Assembly (NCBI RefSeq): GCF_029227915.1
Contig: NC_079875.1
Coordinates: 5,270,001 to 5,334,000, forward strand
Length of the DNA stretch: 64,000 nt
Source of the DNA: Hydractinia symbiolongicarpus
Taxonomy: Eukaryota > Cnidaria > Hydrozoa > Anthoathecata > Hydractiniidae
Reading direction: 5' to 3'
Shown: piece by piece, positions 48,801 to 58,600 of the stretch
Numbering within the stretch: the stretch's first letter is position 1
How the letters are laid out: each line of letters begins with the position of its first letter
Position numbers and translations under genes: made by a program
Notes under the pieces: generated by a model
The model's input: the letters and a program-made list of their open reading frames with translations, nothing else
What the model was told of the DNA's origin: nothing
The model's database searches: none

Positions 48801-51800
48801 TGACATCACAAGTAACTCCATAACAATTAATTGCTTTTATCAATCATAATTATAATTTCTGACTATAAAAATGATGTAAAATGTTAAAAACGCTATCTGA
48901 AGAGTTAAAAATACATATAACCAACCATGAATGTACTAATAAAACTGTTGAAGACAACAATTTAATGTCCGAACTGATCAGGGGTTTTTCAAGAATATAT
49001 ATAAAATTCTAAACATCATTTCAAGATTTTTTGTATGAAATCAACTTTTTTCAAAGTGAAAAGTAAGCTTTTATTCTGAGATTGCGGCTGTGTTGTCGTA
49101 TAAAGAGAGTCTAGCCGACATTTCAACTGTTACAATTTATAGAGAATTCCAGAGACATGAAATTGCCAGAAAATCTGTTACAACGGGTTCAAATTAAAGA
49201 AACTTAGCAAAACAACAATAAACTCGGCAGATTTGACTGCATTTTCCGACATATCATAAAATCATGCGCAATTTGAAAAAAAAATCCAACTGGTTGAGAA
49301 AATTCTTTGTGCTTTTAAGCAACAAAGTTAAATTCATACTACTTTAGTGGCATTGCTTTTCTTTCCAACATCAAATAGCCAATGATATTCGAGTATTTTG
49401 CCCTATTACGGGATTTCGCCAATCGTCAACAAAAATTAAAAAAATCAACAGAAAGTTTATACCTTAATGTTGCGATAAAACATGCTTGCTTAGAAAAGTT
49501 TTCTCTTGATAAACCACGTTACCTTAAATGTTGTTTTGTAGTGAAACTGATTATTTGTAAGACGTGTTTTGTCCAACAGGCGTATCTCACGTGGCGCTCC
49601 CGAAGATTGATATTGTATCCCAAATTTATCATAAACATTAGACCATGATATTCCTGTGTTTGGAAGGTTTAATCCGTTACCATTTATAAGCGAAAATCCA
49701 TCCAAACCGAAAGCTAAATTAAATATAAAAAATGAAAAAGGAGAAACTTAATTGTAACCTATTCGGTCCGGGGGGGTTTCGAACATACTATGAGGGGGGG
49801 GGGGTCAATTTGAATCAAACTTGGCACACTTATAGTACGTCATAAAAGGAACAAAATGAGAGCAAAAAATTTTAGCCTGCGTCAGCACATTTTCTGTGAC
49901 ATCAGCAATAGCTTGAAATTTGTTAAAAATAACCCTATCAACCTAAAATTTAATTACGTTAGGGGGGGTGCGGAAACCCGGCCCGCCCCCGGACCGAATA
50001 GAGTTAATGTATTACTCGTTTGTTCTTAGTGGACCCAACTTACGTCTTTTTTCTTTGTTTGGAAGGGCTGTCCTGTATAAGCACTGGTACGTTCGGTCGA
50101 AGAGGTTAGTGTAGGAGATACTGAAAACATGCTCAAAATTTTTACCAACTTCTACATGATGTTGATCAGGTCTTTTAATTAAAGTTAATGATAAGTCTAA
50201 AGTATACAGAGTAAAAAATCAAGTTTATATTCACAATGTTTTTCTAAATGAAATAAAACGAAAAATAATATACATATTGAAATATATGGAACGGTTTTTG
50301 TTACACGGCTTTTGTGAGGACAATGACCTGAAAATTTTATTCCTTCTTTTCTTTCAAGATAAACAAAGCCGTATCCAAACCTTACAGAAAATAACAGATA
50401 ACACATCCTGTTTGGTTTACTCTGCTCTTCTGTTTTAAGGAAATACCTCTTTTATCCCTGGTACACTTAGGTTAAAGAGAAAGCATAGCAATAACTTCAT
50501 GCAGGAGTTTAGATATTCCTCTACATTTTACAGGAACTTGTTCATTAATCGTTCCAAACTTCAGCAGCATATCAACCCACTGAATAAGATTTTCTGGTAG
50601 CGGATTTTTAAAACGAAAAAAGTTTGAAATATTTCAAGCATCAGTTCTTGTCATGCCTATTTTCAAAGACACCACATCATTATTATATGATTTATTGATA
50701 CTGATAGATAAATGAGATATTGAATAATATAAGATACTGATAAATAAGTAAATGCAGCCTGTCTTTTGTGTGTTTTTCGTATCCAGCCGATAAAACTTCC
50801 CGCCGTCCGAAGAAGAAAAGAGACAACAGGCACGGGGCAAAGTGCTTTAATTTATTTAAGATCTTTAACTATGGATTTGCATAATGTACAATTTTAAATA
50901 ATTTAACTCCTTTTAACGTATCCCCACTACGCTAGAGGGCGTTAATGTTTTCAAATTATTATTTTGATTGGCATCAGCAAAAGTTATTTCTAACAATCAT
51001 TTCAGGCATAATTTTGGCAGACATCATGTCTTTTTTCTTACAACACAACATGGAAAGGTAGGGCACCATAGTTTCCTTGTGTTGGGCTGTAACACAAGGA
51101 GGGGTCCTTGCCTCAAACTCCAATCGCCCCTTTCCCATACCCCGTCTAAATCAACTTAAATTGCATTCTGACTTATTCTTTAGGGAAGAACTTCTAGATC
51201 AATATTAGTAGGTTCCTCAATATTTTTCCAAACACCATCAAACGAAATTGGAAATGGAGAAACGGCAAGTACAACTGTCTAAAAAAAAGGTGCACATAAA
51301 GGAAAGACTTCGTACTACTTCATTGTTGTGATACTGTCGTTCAATTTCATTTCATAATTTTATCTTTTATTTTTTTATTTTCAATATATTTTCTGTGTTT
51401 TTATTTTCTTATTTTTTTTAAGCTTATTTAGAACTTCGTACCTTCGACAAAACGTCCAAAGAAGCATGCCTTTCTTCCGTCCGGATTAATCCCTGTAATG
51501 TCTGTCATATTAGCGACACAACTGCAATTTCTGTTATGGTAAAGAACGCCATTGTAAAATCGTTTGTAGTTTTCCATTTGATACCGAAAACACTTTTTTA
51601 CACACTCCAGCATGTTTCCGACATGCATAGCATATGATGATACTGATGATCCAGCTGCGGGAATCCCATCTACCTCAACACACTGAGCTAGAAATTGCAA
51701 AAAATGCCATTAAATCTATGTTTACTGAGGTGTACTCCATCACCACTTTTGAAAAAATTTAAAAAAAACGCTGCTTTAAAATACTGCTTCTATAGGATTA

Positions 51801-54800
51801 AAAATTTGAAAAAATGAGATCATTAAGCATGGTCATTCCTTAAAAATATTACCACGTATCTGTTTAGTCATTGTCACTAAATAATATACTTATTATCGTG
51901 TCATTTAAGAGCAAGTACACATCATAATATCTATATCATTCACTGGTCATAATTTTAGTATTGTCACAAAATTATTATATTGGCGCATATTCAGTTATTG
52001 ACATCAGGTTTGTACACAGACCATTGGCAATTGATACGCATTCAATATCCGGTTTACGCACAAACCAATGACAATGCATATGCAGTCAATATCCGGTTTA
52101 TGCTCTAACCAATGACAATGCATGTGCAGTCAATATCCGGTTTATGCTCATACCAATGAGAATAAATATGCAGTCAATATTCGGTCTAAGCACAAACCAA
52201 TGACAATGCATATGCAGTCAATATCTGATTTATGCTCGAACCAATGACAATGCATATACAGTCAACATCCGGTTTATGTTTGAATATATGACAATGGTTA
52301 TGCAGTCAATATCCGGTTTATGGTCATACCAATGAGAATAGATATGCAGTCAATATCCGGTTTATGGTCATACCAATGGGAATAGATATGCAGTCAATAT
52401 CCGGTTTATGCACAAACCAAGGACAATGGATATGCAGTCAACATCCGGTTTATGTTTGAATATATGACAATGGTTATGCAGTCAATATCCGGTTTATGGT
52501 CATACCAATGAGAATAGATATGCAGTCAATATCCGGTTTATGGTCATACCAATGAGAATAGATATGCAGTCAATATCCAGGTTATGCACAAACAAATGAC
52601 AATGCATATGCAGTGAAAATCCGGTTTATGCACAGATCAATGACAATGAATATGCAGTTAATCTCTGGTTTATGCACAAACCAATGGTAATATATATACA
52701 GTCAATATTACGTTTATGCAATAACCAATGAATACTAGTCAGCACTTGTTATTTTAACTGCTCTTATCTCGCACGTTTATAATGACGATTTCTAATCTTG
52801 ACCCTCAACCATTTTTTAGGCTGTTTTACAACCCCTAATCTCCAAATAACTAATATAATTGAAATTTATTCAAATGTTTTATTTTTCCTTTCGACACAAT
52901 TAGTATAGAAACAAGCTTGCATGTTAGTTATAAATTAAACATCCCGGCTTTAACCCTATTCGGTCCGGGGTTTTTCGAACATACTATGACCGGGGGGGGG
53001 GCGGATTCAGCCCCCCCTCAATAACTTTTCATAGGGTTGTTCAAATTGAGTCAAACTTGGCACACTTATAGTACATCAGAAAAGGAACAAAATGGCGCCA
53101 AAAAAAATTTGCTTGCGTCAGCACATTTTCTGTGACGTCATCAAAAGCTTGAAAATTGTTAAAAATGCCACTATCTGCTTAAAATATAATTACTTTTGTT
53201 CTAGAGCGAATTTTTACATTCTGTTTGAAGTTTCTGAAATTTAAATTAAAGTTATTTAACATATCTTCCGGTTTTTACATGGATCGGATGAAAAATTGCC
53301 AAAAATTGCCCGAAAATCCGTTTTTTTCCGATTTTCGGGTAAAATCCGACAAAATCGGGAAATCGGATAGTCACGTGTTCAAATTATTCCAAATGATTCT
53401 TCTTGATGAAACAAAGTTGTGTTGCAAGTTTCAAGTTCTAAGGAGAATCCTAACAGGAGTTATTATTTTTTCCCCATTATAAGGATTTCATAGAGATTTT
53501 TAGGGGTAGTTTCGAGTAATGGCCAATATCATAGCCTCTGAAAGGTATGGGACCTAAAAAATTAGCATGCAGGTGTCTAATAGATAAATGTTGAAACTCA
53601 GTAAGTATCATAGCCATATAGCAAAGCAATCAGGAGTTATTAAAAAAAAACCGTCAGGGGGGGCGGAATCCGCCCCCCCCCGGACCGAATAGGGTTAAAA
53701 GCCTTAGAAAGAAATCTCTTTTTAACAAAAACATTCTTGCAAAGTATGGTGTACACATTCTGTCAAGAAAAAACCCAAATATTTTAGGCATCATTCAATA
53801 TTTGTACATCATAAAGTTTGAGGTAGCGGATATTAAAAATTCATAGATACTGGAGTTTAAATTTCGATCATGAAAAAAAGGTTCTTCCGAAATGGTATAT
53901 TGTTGCAATGCGTCAGGACTCTTTAAACTGCTTTGGAGTAGCGGATAAACAGTAGGACGGAATAAATGTGACAGAGGTAAATTTATTGCAAATTAATAAT
54001 TATTGTTTGTCTACTTAAATGACATGCCAAACAACTTGGATTCTGATAAAATGGTACGTTTTAATTTGATAACAAACTAAAAAAGGATGGCTGGGTGTAT
54101 TGAATTTGCTATTCTTTTTATATATCGGGGGAGGGTAGTAACAAAAAACATCTGAAGTTAGAAATGAGGTTAGGAATGATTCAGTATTTGTTTAGTGTCT
54201 ATACAAAAACATTGATTTCTTTTTCTTTACCCCTGTCACGTATGTTTATGCGTTTTTTTAAAAAAAGCATCTAATGTTTCTAACTTTTATACCCAGGGGA
54301 CAAGTCTCGCCTTTAACTGTTGGTCATAATTTATCTCTGAAACGTTAAAATTATGGTGAAAAATGGAAATTCAGTAAGCAAATATTATCTTGAGTAGAAT
54401 TTGCGCAAATTTTACAAAGATAACTTACGATGAGCATGTAGTAACCACATCACATGTATCTAAAACAATAAAATGAGTTGAACATAAAAAGTTAAAAAAG
54501 TTCACTAAAGAAGAAGAAGAAGAAGAAGAAGAAGAAGAAGAAGAAGAAGAAGAAGAAGAAGAAGAAGAAGAAGAAGAAGAAGAAGAAGAAGAAGAAGAAG
54601 AAGAAGAAGAAGAAGAAGAAGAAGAAGAAGAAGAAGAAGAAGAAGAAGAAGAAGAAGAAGAAGAAGAAGAAGAAGAAGAAGAAGAAGAAGAAGAAGAAGA
54701 AGAAGAAGAAGAAGAAGAAGAAGAAGAAGAAGAAGAAGAAGAAGAAGAAGAAGAATACTTACCGTTAAATAAATAACAAACAAAATCTTTTGTAAGACTT

Positions 54801-54804
54801 TCAT
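42466..54804 (-). CDS. Large secreted modular protein, at least 14 exons, family not recognised
   Basis: Assembled by matching splice sites and phases on the minus strand. Exons: 54763-54804, 54429-54459, 51442-51687, exon 4 starting at 51274, 50044-50171, 49523-49713, 47958-48142, 46952-47138, 46276-46489, 46015-46197, 44391-44783, 43573-43666, 42914-42966, 42466-42803. Every junction except 4 to 5 joins in frame with GT and AG. The protein, about 800 residues, has a signal peptide, a WSC-like cysteine module, a beta-rich middle with a GNATATNYKLEF segment resembling bacterial-surface or integrin-leg beta sandwiches, and a C-terminal region with GGDKGNTYNCFFSNNNGKSW. No transmembrane helix is seen, so it is probably secreted. 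I do not recognise the family. Introns hold large tandem repeats and inserted elements. Confidence 0.75.
42914..42966 (-). CDS. Modular secreted gene, exon 13
   Basis: 53-nt exon, frame GNTYNCFFSNNNGKSWT; the NNGKSW piece looks like a sialidase Asp-box-type turn but only once. Exit phase 1 at GTAAAT. Confidence 0.75.
43573..43666 (-). CDS. Modular secreted gene, exon 12
   Basis: Joins exon 11 as EGWDDYNLDVRSILKATTPL and ends GGDK in phase 2 at GTAAGT. Confidence 0.75.
44391..44783 (-). CDS. Modular secreted gene, exon 11 (largest)
   Basis: Entry phase 1 gives NEHKKFRIKNVNSGRCWDVR. 131 codons with a trefoil-like or lectin-like rhythm (HENTGRYLYSK, SCLMENESFIFHTVNGRRLS), two cysteine pairs. 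Exit phase 1. A plus-strand ORF of 137 codons opposite is a shadow. Confidence 0.75.
44822..44892. repeat. Short tandem repeat next to exon 11 acceptor
   Basis: ACAGCAATATTATAACAGAA units repeated about three times after a CAA-rich run, in intron 10 of the minus-strand gene. Confidence 0.6.
46015..46197 (-). CDS. Modular secreted gene, exon 10
   Basis: The preceding intron is only about 78 bp. Frame RYKSVALYIRVFSHKDVCII. A GTAAGC donor inside an otherwise open frame gives exit phase 1; without this splice the protein would end 27 codons later at 45926-45928. Confidence 0.7.
46276..46489 (-). CDS. Modular secreted gene, exon 9
   Basis: Acceptor TATATTTAG, frame LTQVDPAMRLCLVNIQWKAN, with paired cysteines in CPYQEC. 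Exit phase 1 at GTAAGA. Confidence 0.75.
46952..47138 (-). CDS. Modular secreted gene, exon 8
   Basis: Entry of one base completes a glycine codon; frame YLNTVRNIKIVNDGNATATN resembles a conserved beta-sandwich strand pair seen in adhesion proteins. Exit phase 0 at GTAGAA. Confidence 0.75.
47958..48142 (-). CDS. Modular secreted gene, exon 7
   Basis: Acceptor ACACTAG, entry phase 0, frame MGDASESNDILFVAFVVNHK, exit phase 2 at GTAACT. Confidence 0.75.
49523..49713 (-). CDS. Modular secreted gene, exon 6
   Basis: Acceptor TTTAATTTAG. Frame FGLDGFSLINGNGLNLPNTG, exit phase 0 at GTAACG. Confidence 0.75.
49755..50006. mobile_element. Inverted-repeat element copy 1 (CCCTATTCGG family)
   Basis: Starts TAACCTATTCGGTCCGGGGG and ends CCCCCGGACCGAATAGAGTTA, about 252 bp. 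It lies in the intron between exons 6 and 5. Interior shares CAAACTTGGCACACTTATAG with the 52951 copy. Confidence 0.85.
50044..50171 (-). CDS. Modular secreted gene, exon 5
   Basis: Frame DQHHVEVGKNFEHVFSISYT onward, beta-rich. Donor GTAAGT, exit phase 1, which matches exon 6. Entry needs a phase-2 partner that I could not place. Confidence 0.65.
50480..50605 (-). other. Possible exon of the modular gene, unplaced
   Basis: A minus-strand frame reads NPLPENLIQWVDMLLKFGTI and on to a stop after HEVIAMLSL. It sits in the gap between exons 4 and 5, but no donor/acceptor pair gave matching phases. Confidence 0.25.
51183..51274 (-). CDS. Modular secreted gene, exon 4 (3' end unresolved)
   Basis: Entry at an AG inside TAGACAG restores the frame VVLAVSPFPISFDGVWKNIE. 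The frame is open to a stop at 51180-51182 and the donor is not clear, so the low coordinate is only a limit. One or more further exons probably lie between here and 50171. Confidence 0.5.
51442..51687 (-). CDS. Modular secreted gene, exon 3 (WSC-like cysteine module)
   Basis: Entered in phase 1. Six cysteines in about 75 residues: CVEVDG, then ECVKKC, then NCSC, then KACF. Order and spacing resemble WSC or PAN-like carbohydrate-binding modules, but the match is loose. Donor GTACGA, phase 1. Confidence 0.7.
52016..52735. repeat. 44-bp minisatellite, about 16 copies
   Basis: Head-to-tail units with TATGCAGTCAATATCCGGTT, then TTATG, a variable AAACCAATGACAATGCA part. Copies differ by a few substitutions and fall into subtypes (for example those with TTTGAATATATGACAATGG), suggesting higher-order duplication. 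Lies in the intron between exons 3 and 2. Confidence 0.9.
52951..53697. mobile_element. Inverted-repeat element copy 2 (CCCTATTCGG family), 747 bp
   Basis: Starts TAACCCTATTCGGTCCGGGG, ends CCCCGGACCGAATAGGGTTA, a perfect 20-bp terminal inverted repeat. TTAA is present at both edges. It has no transposase ORF. It is longer than copy 1 by an interior segment containing an 85-codon incidental ORF at 53225-53482. Confidence 0.9.
54429..54459 (-). CDS. Modular secreted gene, exon 2
   Basis: 31-nt exon between TTGTTTTAG and GTAAGT. It adds IHVMWLLHAH, completing the hydrophobic leader, and exits in phase 1, which the next exon accepts. Confidence 0.6.
54508..54754. repeat. (GAA)n microsatellite, about 82 units
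   Basis: Uninterrupted GAA on the plus strand, hence CTT in the sense of the modular gene, starting about 8 bases inside its first donor. The translated leucine run on the minus strand is not a protein. Confidence 0.95.
54763..54804 (-). CDS. Modular secreted gene, exon 1 (signal peptide)
   Basis: Encodes MKVLQKILFVIYLT, the basic start and hydrophobic core of a signal peptide, and ends at GTAAGT in phase 0. The intron begins with a pure CTT tract (GAA on the plus strand) about 8 bases inside the donor. Confidence 0.7.
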
Positions 54805-55651
54805 GCTTCTTTCTCGACTACTTGGTTTAACTGATTAAAAAATTTCACCAAGTGTAATTTTGATTCTATTTTAAACCCATTCACCATTATACTGTTCTTC
54901 GATCCAATTTATCTGGCACAGAGTAGGCATGTTGCAACATTGAATACCCTCAACTAAAAACAAAAACAACATCAAATAGTTGTTTACAAAAAACGTGAAG
55001 GTGTTAAACTGGTTTAAAGAAGCAAGCATTCATGATAGATATGAATTTATTTTAAATTGTTTACGTTTTAGTGGTCACGAAGCTTCACAATTTCGAAAGT
55101 TTTAGTCACGAAGTACAACTTGTTTTTCATTCTTTATTCATACGAAACGTGACGCTGTGTAAAGAGGATTTCGTCACAAATATAACTTTTTCTATTTAGC
55201 TTAAAATCTGAGTAGTAAGGTGAAAGGGTTGGAGACGGCAAAAGATTTCAAGAAAAAAACTTTCCCACAACGTCTTATTTTCAAAAATCCTTGACAGTAA
55301 AACGGCACTTTCCTGGTTACATCCAGCAAAGCTGTGGCAGCAACCTCGATCCTAGGGCTTTTTTTCTCGCTGTCACTTATATCAAAAATGAAAAAAGCCC
55401 TGGAATCGAGGTTGCTCTAACAATTAATTTGTTAGACTAACTTTGGGCAGGGCGTATTTAGTCACTACCCCACCACCAGAGTGTTGTAATCTTAATTATA
55501 GTTCTATGATAAGTAATATTTCGTAGTTGTTTTCAGACGTAGTTAAGTTTTGTACCCCAACATTTTCCCTCTATTAGAAAAGCATTGTGTCGCGAGCGCT
55601 TTTTGCGGAGCTAAACCAGCGAGCAAAGCAAGCTGAGCGCGAGCGCAAGCG
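54805..55651. other. Upstream of the modular gene; contains a hairpin
   Basis: Presumed promoter region of the minus-strand gene. 55340-55364 and 55391-55415 form 25-bp inverted arms with two mismatches (GCAACCTCGAT and AGGGCTTTTTT) and a 26-bp loop. No gene is supported. Confidence 0.6.
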
Positions 55652-58600
55652 CAATATTTATTTATTTATTTATTTCCGAATTTATATACAGGATGAGTAT
55701 GTCAGTAAAAAATACTGTTATAAATATACGTCCTGTTTATGCATACGTTAAAATCTAGTTAGTAATATATATTAAAAATGCAAAGAAAAGTATCAAACTG
55801 AAAAAAATATAATATCAAAAACTGATGGGAAACGCAAAATTAGCCAAAACGTGCGAAAAAGTAACGACCAAAAGAAACAGTGGCAGGAAAGAAGTAGTTG
55901 CCATCGAAAAGAAATTAAAAACTAGTTTACACATACACACAATCACACAAATAAATCAATATAACCAAAAACTAAAAATTCGACGAACTATCTCGGCAAG
56001 TGTAACTTAGAACAAGTCGCCATGAACAATCTAAAAGGTGTATTACGAGAAAACTTAAAGTATAAAAAATACTCAAAGAATTTATCTAAACTCAAAATTT
56101 AGTAACTTGTTACTAAACTCATGTCCACTCTGCCGGATCTCCTTGGGCAAGGAGTTGAAAAGCCTAGCTCCTTGAAAGAAGAAACCCGACCGAGCAAACT
56201 CAAGTTTTATTTTAGGAATTTTTAAAAGAAAATTCTGATTTCTAGTTGAAAAATTATGGGAGTTTAAAGTAAAATAATTATCAAAATTCGAGCAACAATC
56301 ACCATCCAAACATTTTTTTACCAACTTAACAGCATGTTTTTTAATCATGTCTGATGTGTTGATACTCGCATCTTTTGTTATCGTTATTGCTCGTCTATCC
56401 AACGATCGTAATTTTTGTGATTGTGTTGCTGTTAAATTTAAAAATGACAAGCAATTATATCGAATAACAGATTGTATGATAGATCGATAAACACGTCTGA
56501 TAGCTTCTTCGTTCAAGAAATACTTGAGTTTACACAACAACCTTAACTTTGACGAGGACTTTTTGTACATACTATCAAATTGCGGACCAATATTAAGAGT
56601 GTGATCGATTACTGTACCAAGATATTTATAAGATGTAGTCACATTGATTGGTACTCCGTCAAAAAGCAATGCAAAGTCAGCTTTTGACATTGCTAATCTT
56701 TTTGCTGTCCCAAATAGCACGCACTCAGTCTTTCCAGGTTTTAAATTAATCACAAGTTCATTTTCACGAAAGTATGAGCTGATGTTCTTTAAATCATTAT
56801 TTAACAATTCTTCTATCTGAGAAATTTTGTTTGAAGAAACGTAGATAACAGTATCATCAGCGAATTCCACAACGTCAGCTTTTTTCAGAATGTCCGGAAA
56901 ATCGTTAAAGAAAATTAAAAACAGTAGAGGTCCAAGGATAGAACCTTGTGGCACCCCACACAAAACCGGATAAGGATCGGATAACACATCGTCAAAACCA
57001 ACAATTTGTTTTCTGTCAAACAAATAGCTCTCAAACCACTGAAGTGTGACATTGCTTACCCCATATTGTTTTAACTTTGCTAGAAGGGTTGCGTGTCCAA
57101 GGGTATCGAAAGCTTTCGATAAGTCAATGAATATCGCGCCAGTAATTTTTCCTTTGTCTGCAGCTTTTCTTATATCATCTAACAATAATGCTGTTGCAAG
57201 CTCGGTCGATCTCTTTTTACGGTAGCCAAATTGCTTCTCTGACAGTAAATTGTTGGATTCTAAATATTCACTCAATTGGTTGTGGACAGCTTTTTCCATA
57301 ATTTTGGACAGCACAGGCAGTATTGAAATAGGGCGGTAATTATCAGGATTTGCTCGTTCTCCAGATTTGTGAAGAGGTTTGATCAAAGCAATTTTCCATT
57401 CAGTTGGCATAACTCCGGTCTTTAAAGAAAGATTTACAATGAATGCCATTGGTTTTGAAATCATCTCGGCACTGTCCTTTATCAAGTTAGGAGGTAAATT
57501 ATCAAATCCAGTTGCTTTGCTACGCTTTAACGATTTCAGTTCTTTTTGGATGTACACTTTGCTGACATACGAAAACTCAAAGACTTCCTCAGTTCTAGAG
57601 CGATTCTGTTGTTGACGTTTCCAAGCGAAATTGACGAGTGGTATAAAACGATTCTTCAAATCCCGAGCAACAGTACTAAAGAAATTACAAAACTTGTTTG
57701 CTTTCGAACGGTTACTGGCCTGGTCGTCAACAGGTTTTACTAACGATTCAGGTGTTTTATTGTTGGACGGAAAAACTGACTTTAAAGCTTTCCAAAATTT
57801 TTGAGGATTGTTTCGATTTTCGTACAATAAATCTTGATGGTAAGTTCTTTTTGCTTTTCGAACTAAATTGTTGCAGTGGTTTCTGGCAATTTTAAATGAA
57901 GTCCAGTCGTTTTTATTTTTAGATCTTCGCGCTTTGCGTAACAATTGATCTTTATGATTAATCTGCCCTTTTACTTCCTGTGTGAGCCATGGACAATGTA
58001 TTCCCTTTACTCGTTTGGTTATCTTGGGAGCATGCTTGTTATATACCGTTGTTAAAATATCTTTGAAAAATGTCCATGCACGATTTACATCAGTCATATC
58101 ATAAAGTGCATTCCACTCTTCCGATTCAAGATCACGGCACATATGCGATTTGTTGTATTTTGAATAATTACGACATGTAATAGTTTTGAATTGGTATTTA
58201 ACGTGATTCATTTTACGCACGCATCCTATCATGTCATGATCGCTGAAATCTAATGGTGCTACATCAACCGTAGATATTAAACTTTTGTTGTTAGTTAAAA
58301 TAATGTCAATTATAGTACTCGTATCTTCAGTCACTCGAGTTGGTTTAGTTATCAATTGAACAAAACCGTGCAAAGTAATCAAGTCTTTTAATTCTCTGCA
58401 TATATTTCTATTTCCGTAGTTAACATTGAAGTCCCCAAGGATTATAGTCTCAAGATTTGTACTGTTAATGAGAGTTAACATATCATCGAAAATGTTGTTA
58501 AAATGTGCGTGAAGATAATTTGACCCATCCGGGGGTCTGTAAAAACTCCCAACTAAGAAACTTTTTGAGTTTTTCTGGAATATTTCTATAATGATACCTT

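Noticed and set aside
50634-50840. 68-codon minus-strand ORF
   Set aside because: Its GC-rich part resembles a repeat word (GCCTGTTGTCTCTTTT) also present near 59800, so it is repeat-derived.
52016-52735. CRISPR-like repeat array
   Set aside because: Units are head-to-tail without unique spacers and the host is an animal; it is a minisatellite.
54505-54804. 99-codon ORF with a run of over 80 leucines
   Set aside because: It is exon 1 of the secreted gene reading through its donor into the GAA/CTT microsatellite.
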